Shown in pieces: positions 1-7,722 of a DNA stretch of 64,000 nt (positions are counted from its first letter, which is position 1; each line of letters starts with the position of its first letter). Both the position numbers and the translations under genes were made by a program. This DNA comes from Pseudomonas pergaminensis (GTDB lineage: Bacteria; Pseudomonadota; Gammaproteobacteria; Pseudomonadales; Pseudomonadaceae): assembly GCF_024112395.2 (NCBI RefSeq), contig NZ_CP078013.2, forward strand, positions 3,906,001-3,970,000, given 5' to 3'. The notes under the pieces are model-generated. The model had not been told where the DNA came from, ran no database searches, and saw only the letters and a program-made list of their open reading frames with translations.

Positions 1-250
1 CCAGGGCCACGGCCCAGGAGACCTCGACAAACGGCTCCTGGCCCCGCAGTTCGGGGTGCGAGCCGGGCTCGGCCAAATAACTGCGGCGCACGGCAGGCCG
101 CAGGATGCGCGTCGGCGAGGTGATGGCGTCGGGGATTGACGCACCGATGGGCGACGGGTCTTTGTCCCAGTCCACCGGCGTCATCGCCTGCAACTTGCCA
201 TCGACGACCTGCGGACGATAGGCGCCCCAGTGCAACGAAGTGAAGGTCAT
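1..250 (-). CDS. Molybdopterin-dependent S/N-oxide reductase (BisC/TorA-like), N-terminal part
   Basis: The first 83 codons are visible; the rest lies outside the window. Translation from the ATG at 250 begins MTFTSLHWGAYRP and continues with a DPSPIG stretch and an ITSPTRILRPAVRRSYL stretch. This resembles the N-terminus of the biotin sulfoxide / TMAO / DMSO reductase family, which reduces S- or N-oxides with a bis-MGD molybdenum cofactor. No Tat signal precedes it, so a cytosolic BisC-like enzyme is more likely than a periplasmic one. It starts 2 bp after the stop of the ABC ATPase gene, so it is probably the last gene of that operon. The context suggests salvage of oxidised sulfur compounds, which is inference. 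Confidence 0.75.
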   Translation of the reverse strand, partial: MTFTSLHWGAYRPQVVDGKLQAMTPVDWDKDPSPIGASIPDAITSPTRILRPAVRRSYLAEPGSHPELRGQEPFVEVSWAVAL

Positions 251-252
251 GG

Positions 253-1041
253 CTACCAGTTTTCTCCCAGCCCGAGCAGGCCCAGTATCTGCCGCCGCAG
301 GTCCACCAAGTAAGGATCGTCCCGGTGCCGAGGATACGGCCGATCGATGCTTAATTGCGCCAGGATTTTTGCCGGGCGGTCGCTGAACACGATCACGCGG
401 TTGGCCAGCAGCAAGGCTTCTTCCACATCGTGGGTGACCAGCAAGGCCGTGTAGCCCTGGCGCTGCCACAGGTCGATCAACTCTTTTTGCATGGTGATGC
501 GGGTCAGGGAGTCGAGTTTGCCCAAGGGCTCGTCGAGGATCAGCAGGCGCGGCTGGTTGACCAGTGCGCGAGCCAGGGCCACGCGTTGCGCCATGCCGCC
601 GGAGAGCTGCCGCGGATACGCGCGGGCGAACTGGCTGAGGCCGACCTTCTCCAGGGCTTCGTCGACCTTGGCCGAATGGGTCTTGAGCAGGCCCTGGGCT
701 TCCAGGCCGACAGCGACGTTGTCCCACACCCGGCGCCACGGGTACAGGGTCGGGTCCTGGAACACCACGACGCGGCTCGGGTCCGGCCCGGTGATGGCTT
801 CACCGTCGGCCAGCAATCGTCCCGAATCCGCCGGTTCCAAACCGGCCACCAGGCGCAGCAAGGTGGATTTGCCGCAGCCCGAAGGCCCGAGCAGCGCCAC
901 GAACTCTCCGGGCGCCACGTCCAGGGACACCCGCTCCAGCACCGGCAGGTGCTGACCGTCCAAGGCAAAACCATGGCTGAGGTTGTCTATGCGCAGCGCC
1001 AGACCTTCCGACGCCGATTCCACGTGTGCCAGGGCTACCAT
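253..1041 (-). CDS. ABC transporter ATP-binding protein, nitrate/sulfonate/taurine type
   Basis: 262 aa, the normal length for SsuB/TauB-type ATPases. Walker A GPSGCGKST is at about residues 52-60, the signature LSGGMAQ at 146-152, Walker B LLILDEP at about 166-172, and the switch histidine in VTHD at about 204. It energises import by the permease encoded just upstream, whose last 7 bp overlap this start, so translation is probably coupled. The molybdoenzyme gene follows after 2 bp. The substrate cannot be read from the ATPase. The neighbouring binding proteins and the flavin monooxygenase point to organosulfur compounds (inference). Confidence 0.93.
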   Translation of the reverse strand: MVALAHVESASEGLALRIDNLSHGFALDGQHLPVLERVSLDVAPGEFVALLGPSGCGKSTLLRLVAGLEPADSGRLLADGEAITGPDPSRVVVFQDPTLYPWRRVWDNVAVGLEAQGLLKTHSAKVDEALEKVGLSQFARAYPRQLSGGMAQRVALARALVNQPRLLILDEPLGKLDSLTRITMQKELIDLWQRQGYTALLVTHDVEEALLLANRVIVFSDRPAKILAQLSIDRPYPRHRDDPYLVDLRRQILGLLGLGENW

Positions 1042-2024
1042 TTCATCGATCCTTTCTGCCAGGCCAGCAACCGATCACGCACCAGGAACAACCCGGTGAT
1101 CAACCCCGAGCAGGCGAGTGCCATGATCAGCAAGGCGGCGTACATATTCGCGTAGGCGGCCCAACCCTGGGCCCACTGCAGGTACCAGCCGATGCCGGAT
1201 TTGACCCCCATCATTTCAGCCACCACCAGGGTCGAAAACGACGCGCCCAGGCCCATGAACACGCCGACAAATACGTGAGGCAACGCCGCCGGAATCGCCA
1301 CCTTGAAAATCAGGAAGCCTTGCTTGGCGCCAAGGGTGCGGGCCACGTCGTAATAGGCTTTGTCCACGCTCGCCACACCGGACCAGGTGAGCACCGTGAC
1401 CGGAAACCAAGTGGCCAGGGCGATCAGGAACACGCTGGCGCTCCAGCTACTGGGGAACAGGAAAAAACACAGCGGCAATAACGCCGTCGACGGCACCGGC
1501 CCCAGGATTCGCAGCACCGGGTGCAGCCAATAACCGATGCGCGTGGACCAACCGATGGCCACACCAGCAATAAACCCGGTAATCGCGCCCAGGGCCACGC
1601 CCGAGCCCAGCAGCAATGCCGAATGCAACAGGCTGTCGGCCAGCCGTGCGTAGTCTTCGATGTACACCGCCAGCAAGGCCTGGGGCGGCGCAAAAAACGG
1701 CACCGGCAACAACGCCAGCTTGGCGGTGAGCAACTCCCAGACGCCCAGCAGCAGCGGCAAGGCAATCAGCCAGGGGCCGGCATTGCGCAGGCGCAGGCTC
1801 AGCTTCGGCACCTTGCGTCCCAGCAGGCTCAGCCCGATGAACAGTGCGGCAACAGCCACGCACAGCGTGGCCAGGCCTTGGGTCATCGGCCAGTTGCGCG
1901 TCGCGTTGGGCCAGTAACTGATCAACAGCGCGACGGCCAGCCAGGCCGTCACCACGGCTGCGCCCTGCCACCCGACCTTCAGGGTCAGCGGCGGGTTGAG
2001 GGTGGTTGCGTCAGCTGAAGACAT
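1035..2024 (-). CDS. ABC transporter permease, nitrate/sulfonate/taurine type, with N-terminal extension
   Basis: 329 aa integral membrane protein. The C-terminal two thirds match the SsuC/TauC permease fold, with an EAA-type cytoplasmic loop around residues 227-250 (ARTLGAKQGFLIFKVAIP) that contacts the ATPase. It is about 60-70 residues longer than typical SsuC. The extra N-terminal part carries two hydrophobic stretches, about 21-38 and 50-68. The gene start overlaps the end of the upstream binding-protein gene by 14 bp, and its end overlaps the ATPase start by 7 bp, so the three are one tightly coupled transport operon. Confidence 0.92.
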   Translation of the reverse strand: MSSADATTLNPPLTLKVGWQGAAVVTAWLAVALLISYWPNATRNWPMTQGLATLCVAVAALFIGLSLLGRKVPKLSLRLRNAGPWLIALPLLLGVWELLTAKLALLPVPFFAPPQALLAVYIEDYARLADSLLHSALLLGSGVALGAITGFIAGVAIGWSTRIGYWLHPVLRILGPVPSTALLPLCFFLFPSSWSASVFLIALATWFPVTVLTWSGVASVDKAYYDVARTLGAKQGFLIFKVAIPAALPHVFVGVFMGLGASFSTLVVAEMMGVKSGIGWYLQWAQGWAAYANMYAALLIMALACSGLITGLFLVRDRLLAWQKGSMKW

Positions 2025-3069
2025 CGGCGGTGATCTCCTTGGCGAACTCCAGCGGATCGGTGCTCTTGCTGATCACTTCGACGGTTTTCAGGTCGGTCAC
2101 GTAGGTGAGGATTTCCTGGGTCAGCGCCGCGCCCACCGCGTGATGCCCGTGGGTATGGTCGTGGAGGATCGCCTGCACTTCCTCCACCGACGTGTTCAAC
2201 GCATGGGCCTGGAAGCCCTTGGCAACTTCCTCCGGATGCTGCACGGAATAGTCGTGGGCTTCCAGAATCGCCTGGGTCAGCGCCGCGACCACACGCTTGT
2301 CTTCCCGCACCAACTTGCCGGTGACACCCACCACGCAGCAGCTGAGGTTGGCGTATTCCTCCACCAGGTTGGTGGACAGCTCACGCGCCACGCCGGACTT
2401 GATCAGGCGGTACATGAACGGGTCACTGCCGCTCACGGCCTGCACTTCGCCGCGCTCCAGCGCGGTGCCGAGCAAGTCCGCAGGGTACAGGCGCCACTCC
2501 ACATCGCGCACCGGATCCACACCGTGTTTTTTCAGCAGGATCGAGAAGAAATTGCGGTCCGGGCTGGCCATGTCGGTCACGCCGATGGCCTTGCCCTTGA
2601 GGTCTTCGAGCTTGGTCACGCCGCCGTTCGCGGCACTGAGCAAGCGCAGGCAGCCGCCATGGGTACCGGCGGTGAGCTTCACGTCAAAGCCCTGCTCCAG
2701 CGCCTTGAGCCAACGCAGCGCCATGCCTACGCCTGCATCGGCCTTGCCGGTGGCAATGGCTTCGAGCAGCACTTCAGTGGAGTTGCCGAAATTGACCAAC
2801 TCCACGTCCAGATTGTGCTTGGTAAAAAAGCCCTGGCCGTGGGCGATCACGACCGGGGCCAGGCACACGGCATTGAGGTTGACCGCCAGTTTCAACTTGC
2901 GTGGCGCATCCAGGCGAATGAACTCACCGGTGCCGGCGGGTTCCGGTGAAGTGCTGTGGCCGGCGTGTTCGTCGGCGCCGAAGCCTAGGCGTGGCAGCGA
3001 CAGGCTGGCCAGGGTGATGCCGGCCAGGCCGAGCAGGCGGCGGCGGGTCAAATGATCGAAGTCAGCCAT
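2011..3069 (-). CDS. ABC transporter substrate-binding protein (NMT1/TauT type) with Tat-like signal
   Basis: 352 aa from the ATG at 3069, which has an AGGGA ribosome site 8 nt upstream; a TTG further upstream (3090) is less likely. The N-terminus MADFDHLTRRRLLGLAG has a twin-arginine pattern followed by a hydrophobic stretch, so export by Tat is likely. A short DEHAGHSTSP linker precedes the binding domain (KLAVNLNAVCLAPVV onward). This periplasmic protein delivers the ligand to the permease encoded next, with which it overlaps. A REPIN separates it from the upstream monooxygenase gene. Ligand unknown; sulfonate, nitrate-like or pyrimidine-precursor ligands are all known for the family. Confidence 0.88.
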   Translation of the reverse strand: MADFDHLTRRRLLGLAGITLASLSLPRLGFGADEHAGHSTSPEPAGTGEFIRLDAPRKLKLAVNLNAVCLAPVVIAHGQGFFTKHNLDVELVNFGNSTEVLLEAIATGKADAGVGMALRWLKALEQGFDVKLTAGTHGGCLRLLSAANGGVTKLEDLKGKAIGVTDMASPDRNFFSILLKKHGVDPVRDVEWRLYPADLLGTALERGEVQAVSGSDPFMYRLIKSGVARELSTNLVEEYANLSCCVVGVTGKLVREDKRVVAALTQAILEAHDYSVQHPEEVAKGFQAHALNTSVEEVQAILHDHTHGHHAVGAALTQEILTYVTDLKTVEVISKSTDPLEFAKEITADVFS

Positions 3070-3120
3070 GCAAAATATCCCTTTTATCAACTCAGTAATA
3101 AAGCCGGTGAGCAGCCCTTC

Positions 3121-3252
3121 TGTGGTGAGCGGGCTTGCCCCGCGCTGGGCTGCGAAGCAGCGCTAATCCGGCCAACTCGTTTTACCTGCGAGAACACAGC
3201 GGCCGTGATGGGGTCGCTTCGCGCCCCAGCGCGGGGCAAGCCCGCTCACCAC
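3121..3252. repeat. REPIN (paired inverted REP)
   Basis: The arms TGTGGTGAGCGGGCTTGCCC and its inverse (GGGCAAGCCCGCTCACCACA) bracket about 90 bp. The arms extend through CGCGCTGGG / CCCAGCGCG, a pairing of nearly 30 bp. This is the typical Pseudomonas REP doublet. It sits between the monooxygenase stop and the Tat binding-protein start and could attenuate readthrough between the two operon segments. Confidence 0.9.
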
Positions 3253-3286
3253 AACTGCCCGCTCATCACATCAGATGAACAGCCAC

Positions 3287-4612
3287 TCAAGCCTGCAACC
3301 CAGCCAGCGCCAGGTGCTCGCGCAGCGTCGATCCTTCGTAGGCAGTGCGGAACAAGCCCTTGCGCTGCAAATGCGGAATCACGCTCTCGACAAACTCGGT
3401 GAACGAGCCCGGCAGATACCCCGGAGAAATCACAAACCCGTCGCAGCCGCCCTGCTCGAACAGCTCGGCCAACTGGTCGGCAACCTGCGCGCCGGTACCC
3501 ACCAATTGCGGCACGCGCACGCTGCTGGCGAAGATGCGCCCGAGTTGTTCCAGGGTGGTTTCCGGGCCTTGCATCAAGAGCTTTTCCGCCGCCGCCGGGT
3601 GGATCAGTGGTGACTGCGCGATCTCGGCCAAGGTCGCCGAAAGCGGGAATGGCGACAGGTCCACATTCAACTGCGAGGCCAGTGTCACCAGCCCCAGCTC
3701 CGGACGGGCCAGCGCGTTGTGCCGATCGCGCTTGGCGCGGGCCTCGGCTTCGCTGCCGCCAATGAACGGCATCACCGCCGTGAGCACCTTGCAGCTGTCG
3801 GCGTCACGGCCTTGCTGCACCACCTGGGCGCGCACGTCATCGCGGAACGCGCGCATCGCCGCCAAGTGCGGATGAATGGTGAAAATCGCCTCGGCCCAAC
3901 GCGCACCAAAGCGCCGGCCACGTCCGGAAGAGCCGGCCTGGATCAGCACCGGTCGGCCTTGGGGTGTGCGGGGGATATTCAGCGGGCCTTCCACCCTGAA
4001 CCACTCGCCCTGGTGCTGCACCGAACGGATCAGTTCCGGGTCCGCCAGCACGCCGCTCTCGCGGTCAAGCTTCAGTGCGTCCTTGCCCCAGCTGTTCCAC
4101 AGTTTCAGCGCGACTTCGACAAACTCATCGGCGCGGTCATAGCGCAGGTCATGCTCCAGGTGCTTGTCCTTGCCGAACAGGCGCCCTTCGCTGTCGTTCA
4201 TCGAGGTGACAATATTCCACGCCGCGCGGCCCTTGGACAGGTGGTCGAGGGTGGCAAACTCACGCGCGATGTGCGCCGGTTCGTAATAGGTGGTGGAGCG
4301 CGTCGCGCCCAGGCCCAACTTACTGGTCTTGCCCACCAGGTAAGAGAGGATCGGCAACGGGTCCAGGCGCGTGGCGTCCTGGGCGCCGTAGCGCAAGGCG
4401 AACTCGCGGGAGCCGCCCATCTGGTCGCCCACGGCCAGGCGGTCGGCGAAGAACAGGAAGTCGAACAACCCCTCCTCCACCACCTTGGCCACCCGTGCGT
4501 AGTACTCAGGGTCGAGGTAATTGCCAACGGTTTCCGGGTGGCGCCATACCGCATGGCTGTGCACCACCGGCCCACTCAACAGGAACGCGGATAAATGGAT
4601 TTGGCGGCTCAT
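3287..4612 (-). CDS. LLM-class flavin-dependent monooxygenase (NtaA/SnaA/DszA family)
   Basis: 441 aa from the ATG at 4612, whose ATGA overlaps the stop of the upstream binding-protein gene. A GTG 15 bp earlier is a weaker start. Bacterial-luciferase-like TIM barrel: features include FADRLAVGD near the N-terminus, a STTYYEPAHIAREFATLD segment, GRAAWNIVTS and IQAGSSGRGR. The length fits the NtaA/DszA subfamily (about 440-460 aa) rather than SsuD (about 380). Members use FMNH2 and O2 to cleave C-S or C-N bonds, so it may desulfonate or desulfurise the imported compound. No flavin reductase gene is present here, so FMNH2 must come from elsewhere. Substrate assignment is inference. Confidence 0.9.
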   Translation of the reverse strand: MSRQIHLSAFLLSGPVVHSHAVWRHPETVGNYLDPEYYARVAKVVEEGLFDFLFFADRLAVGDQMGGSREFALRYGAQDATRLDPLPILSYLVGKTSKLGLGATRSTTYYEPAHIAREFATLDHLSKGRAAWNIVTSMNDSEGRLFGKDKHLEHDLRYDRADEFVEVALKLWNSWGKDALKLDRESGVLADPELIRSVQHQGEWFRVEGPLNIPRTPQGRPVLIQAGSSGRGRRFGARWAEAIFTIHPHLAAMRAFRDDVRAQVVQQGRDADSCKVLTAVMPFIGGSEAEARAKRDRHNALARPELGLVTLASQLNVDLSPFPLSATLAEIAQSPLIHPAAAEKLLMQGPETTLEQLGRIFASSVRVPQLVGTGAQVADQLAELFEQGGCDGFVISPGYLPGSFTEFVESVIPHLQRKGLFRTAYEGSTLREHLALAGLQA

Positions 4613-5547
4613 GGCTTGGGTGTCCACACGGTGATGGCACTGACCTTCAACGGCTTGGGAATCAGCTTGGCGGCGTAGTAGGTGTCGGCGATGCGCTGTT
4701 GCTCGGCGAGGTTTTCCAGCCTGACCGGGATGATGTCGTAGCTGCGGCGGCTATTGGCGCGCTCCACTGTGGCCGGGGCGATGTTGCCCCACAGCGGGCC
4801 GAGGATGTCGGCGGCTTCCTTGGGATGGGCCTTCACCCATTGGCCGGTCTCGCGCAAGGTGTCGAAGGTCACCTGCAACACGTCCGGGTGGGCCTTGGCG
4901 AACGTCGTTGTCGCCAAGTAGAAACGGTTGTAATCGGCCAGGCCGTCCTTGCCGTCGGCGATCACACGCACGTGGTGATCCAATTGTTGAGTGGCGAGGA
5001 ACGGGTCCCAGATCACCCAGGCGTCGACGCTGCCATTGGCGAAGGCAGCCCCGCCGTCCGGAGCTTCCAGGTAACGCGGGGTGATATCGGCCAGGGTCAG
5101 CCCGGCTTTTTTCAGCGCGGAGATCAGCAGGTAGTTGCTGCCCGAGCCCTTGGACACCGCGACAGTCTTACCCTTGAGGTCGGCGATGCTGTGGATCGGC
5201 GACTGGTCCTGGACGATGATCGCCTGGGCACCCGGCGATGAGTTTTCCTGGGCGTAGTAGGTCAGCGGTGCATCGGCGGCCTGGGTGAATAGCGCGAAGG
5301 CGTCGGCCACATCTGCGTGCAGGTCGACGCTGCCGGCGTTCAGCGAGCTGAGCAGGCCAGTGCTGAACTCGTGCCAGTTCACCGTGAACCCCAGGGGCTT
5401 GAGGCGCTGCTCCAATTGGCCATTTTGCTTGAGCAGGATCCACAGCGTGGATGAGCGCTGGTAGCTGATGTCCAGGGTTTGCTCGGCATGGGCCGCCGCC
5501 GCGGCGAACAGCAGGCTGGCGGCGGCGATTAGTTTTTTGAACGTCAT
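4609..5547 (-). CDS. Aliphatic sulfonate-type ABC substrate-binding protein (SsuA-like)
   Basis: 312 aa from the ATG at 5547; the alternative TTG at 5592 would add 15 residues in front of a good Sec signal. MTFKKLIAAASLLFAAAAAHA followed by EQTL gives a clear cleavable signal. The mature part shows the SsuA hallmarks YQRSSTLWILLK, WHEFSTG and VWDP-like AWVIWDPFLATQ. It is co-transcribed with the monooxygenase (4-bp overlap) and probably supplies an organosulfonate to an ABC permease. It is paralogous to the divergent gene at 5793: the WHEF and ADVAD motifs are shared. No dedicated permease adjoins it, so it may share the one at 1035-2024. Confidence 0.9.
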   Translation of the reverse strand: MTFKKLIAAASLLFAAAAAHAEQTLDISYQRSSTLWILLKQNGQLEQRLKPLGFTVNWHEFSTGLLSSLNAGSVDLHADVADAFALFTQAADAPLTYYAQENSSPGAQAIIVQDQSPIHSIADLKGKTVAVSKGSGSNYLLISALKKAGLTLADITPRYLEAPDGGAAFANGSVDAWVIWDPFLATQQLDHHVRVIADGKDGLADYNRFYLATTTFAKAHPDVLQVTFDTLRETGQWVKAHPKEAADILGPLWGNIAPATVERANSRRSYDIIPVRLENLAEQQRIADTYYAAKLIPKPLKVSAITVWTPKP

Positions 5548-5668
5548 GGGAGGCCTTGGCGTGGAAGAAATGAAGGGAGCTGCATATGCCAAAAAACCGC
5601 GTAAGGCCTGGCAGTAAAGTTGATTCGATTATATTAATGATGAGCAATGATGAAAGAATCTTATAATT

Positions 5669-5691
5669 CTATGGTTATGCCCAATTCATAG
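5669..5691. promoter_or_regulatory. Inverted repeat in the divergent promoter region of two ssuA-like genes
   Basis: CTATG and CATAG arms separated by 13 bp lie inside the AT-rich 245-bp region between the two divergent binding-protein genes. LysR-type sulfur regulators (CysB/Cbl) bind such regions, but no clear consensus was recognised. This is only a candidate operator. Confidence 0.25.
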
Positions 5692-5792
5692 GCGGGCGGG
5701 AAAAGCGTCCTAAGCTCAGATCGAAAGAGTATTTAACGAATAGTTTTTAGAACCTTAAGCTCGGTCCTATTTCGTCAGAGATCGAGCGCGCC

Positions 5793-6737
5793 ATGTCCAT
5801 ACGTCGTCCCCTCGCTGCTGTATTAGGGTTGCTGGCCTTTTCCGTCGCCGTGAGCGCCGATGCCCAGGAAACCGTGCGCATCGGTTACCAGAAGTCCTCG
5901 ACCCTGATCACCCTGCTGAAAACCCAGGGCACCCTGGAAAAAGCCCTCAAGGCCGACAACATCGACGTGAGCTGGCACGAGTTCCCCAGCGGCCTGCCGC
6001 TGCTCGAAGCGCTGAACGTGGGCAACGTCGACATCAGCGCCGACGTGGCCGACACCGTGCCGATCTTCGCCCAGGCGGCCCAGGCCAAGCTCACCTACTT
6101 CGCCCAAGAAGCGCCCTCGCCTTCGGCCCAAGCGATCGTGGTGCGCAAGGACTCTCCGATCCAACAGTTGGCGGACCTCAAGGGCAAGAAAATCGCCGTG
6201 ACCAAGGCAGCCGGCACGCACTACCTGCTAATCGCCGCACTGGCCAAGGCAGGCCTGGCATTTTCGGATATAGAGCCGGCCTACCTGTCACCCGCCGACG
6301 GCCGCGCAGCCTTCGAAAACAACAAGGTCGACGCCTGGGTCACCTGGGAACCCTTCCTCACCAGCGTGCAGCGCCAACTGCCAACACGCACCCTGGCGGA
6401 CGGCGCAGGGCTGGCCAGCTACAAGCGCTACTACCTGACCGGTACGCCGTACGCCAAGGCCCATCCGCAAGTGTTGAACGTGGTGTACACGCAACTGGAA
6501 AAAACCGGCCAATGGGTGAAAACCCACCCACAAGACGCGGCCACAATACTTGGCCCGCTGTGGGGCAACCTGGATGTCGCGACGGTTGAGGCAGCCAATG
6601 CGCACCGCAGCTATCAAGTGCAGCCTGTGACGATTGATCAGTTGGGCGAACAACAGAAAATCGCCGATGCGTTCTTCAAGGCGGGGTTATTGCCCAAGGC
6701 CGTGGATGCCAAGGATGTACAGACCTGGAAGCCTTGA
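5793..6737 (+). CDS. Aliphatic sulfonate-type ABC substrate-binding protein, orphan paralogue
   Basis: 314 aa. The signal peptide runs to SADAQ, followed by ETVRIGYQKSSTLITLLK, then WHEFPSGLPLLEAL, and VDAWVTWEPFLTS later. These are the SsuA-type periplasmic binding-protein landmarks, and it clearly resembles the product of the divergent gene at 4609-5547. The start ATG at 5793 has no strong ribosome site. No ABC permease, ATPase or desulfonase follows on this strand; the gene ends just before repetitive DNA. It therefore probably acts as an extra specificity subunit for a transporter encoded elsewhere or for the permease at 1035-2024. Confidence 0.9.
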   Translation: MSIRRPLAAVLGLLAFSVAVSADAQETVRIGYQKSSTLITLLKTQGTLEKALKADNIDVSWHEFPSGLPLLEALNVGNVDISADVADTVPIFAQAAQAKLTYFAQEAPSPSAQAIVVRKDSPIQQLADLKGKKIAVTKAAGTHYLLIAALAKAGLAFSDIEPAYLSPADGRAAFENNKVDAWVTWEPFLTSVQRQLPTRTLADGAGLASYKRYYLTGTPYAKAHPQVLNVVYTQLEKTGQWVKTHPQDAATILGPLWGNLDVATVEAANAHRSYQVQPVTIDQLGEQQKIADAFFKAGLLPKAVDAKDVQTWKP

Positions 6738-6810
6738 GGCTCCTACAGGAGGCATCATTCGCAGACAAAAAAGGTGCCCCCCCGGCATCCACGATGCGAA
6801 GCGAGTCGCC

Positions 6811-6842
6811 CTTGATCTTGATCTTGATCTCGCTTTTGATCT
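6811..6842. repeat. Hexameric TTGATC direct repeats
   Basis: TTGATC occurs three times in tandem (6812-6829), and once more as TTTTGATC about 10 bp later. It lies at the left flank of the structured element at 6875-6968 and seems to be part of the same dispersed repeat. Confidence 0.7.
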
Positions 6843-6874
6843 TAGGCGCCCCGTCAAACACGCTGGCCGGAATT

Positions 6875-6968
6875 CGACAGGGATTTGGGGGGTAAACCGG
6901 CAGGGATGCCGGTTTAGCCGCCCCGCGCCATGGATGGCGCGTGGCGGCGGCCCCCCAAATACCTGTCG
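6875..6968. repeat. Three-way-junction palindromic element (dispersed non-coding repeat)
   Basis: The outer arms 6875-6892 and 6951-6968 pair over 17 of 18 positions (CGACAGG.ATTTGGGGGG against CCCCCCAAAT.CCTGTCG). Inside are two adjacent hairpins. Arm 1 (6893-6916) is a perfect 10-bp stem around GGGA. Arm 2 (6917-6948) is a 15-position stem with one mismatch and a 2-nt tip. The junctions abut with almost no unpaired bases, so either strand can fold into a cloverleaf-like three-way junction. No coding frame is convincing. I recall similar sequence between genes in other Pseudomonas genomes but cannot verify it here. Confidence 0.75.
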
Positions 6969-7028
6969 GATTACGGGCACACCGAGCCTAGGCGAGGTGC
7001 CGAGTGTTGGGGCAAGAGCGTTTTGCTT

Positions 7029-7067
7029 ACTTTTGCGCTTTTCAAAAGTGAGCCGCCGTAAGGGCGG
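7029..7067. repeat. Two consecutive short hairpins flanking the structured repeat
   Basis: ACTTTTG (7029-7035) pairs with CAAAAGT (7043-7049) across a 7-nt loop. CCGCC (7053-7057) pairs with GGCGG (7063-7067). Both lie about 60 bp right of the three-way-junction element and probably belong to the same repeat unit. They may also end transcription of the orphan ssuA-like gene, although no T-run follows. Confidence 0.55.
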
Positions 7068-7125
7068 AACCCATAGCAGCCTTTACCTAAATAACGGATA
7101 TGTACCCGATCAGATCCAACATCCA

Positions 7126-7722
7126 GGTCGGCTGTCAGGCCGCCTTCGCAGGCAAGCCAGCTCCCACATTTAGATCGTGGGGTGGCAGTTAGAGAGCGGT
7201 CGGCTGTCAGGCCGCTTTCGCAGGCAAGCCAGCTCCCACATTTGGATCGTGGGGTGGCAGTTAGAGAGCGGTCGGCTGTTAGGCCGTCTTCGCAGGCAAG
7301 CCAGCTCCCACATTTAGATCGTGGGGCTGCAGTTAGAGAGTGGTCGGCTGTCAGACCGTCTTCGCAGGCAAGCCAGCTCCCACATTTGGATCGTGGTGCA
7401 ACAGTTGGAGAGTGGTTGGCTGTCAGGCCGTCTTCGCAGGCAAGCCAGCTCCCACATTTGGATCGCGGGGCAACAGTTGGAGAGTGGTTGGCTGCCAGGC
7501 CGTCTTCGCAGGCAAGCCAGCTCCCACATTTAGACCGTGGGGTGGCAGTTAGAGAGCGGTCGGATGTCAGGCCGCTTTCGCAGGCAAGCCAGCTCCCACA
7601 TTTGGAGCGTGGGGTGGCAGTTAGAGAGTGGTTGGCTGTCAGGCCGTCTTCGCAGGCAAGCCAGCTCCCACATTTGGATCGCGGGGTTACAGTTGGAGAG
7701 CGGTCGGCTGTCAGGCCGCCGG
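7126..7722. repeat. Tandem array of eight 72-bp units derived from a REP half-site
   Basis: Units begin at 7126, 7198, 7270, 7342, 7414, 7486, 7558 and 7630, with a partial ninth from 7702. Each contains CTTCGCAGGCAAGCCAGCTC followed by CCACATTT, one arm of a Pseudomonas REP, plus a GGTCGGCTGTCAGGCCG segment and a GGCAGTTAGAGAG spacer. All copies point the same way. Because 72 is divisible by three, every frame lacking a stop in one unit stays open throughout, which creates spurious long ORFs with 24-residue repeats. The array ends exactly at the stop codon of the kinase gene. Confidence 0.95.

Noticed and set aside
7126..7722. CRISPR array
   Set aside because: Units are contiguous 72-bp copies with no unique spacers, and no cas genes are present.
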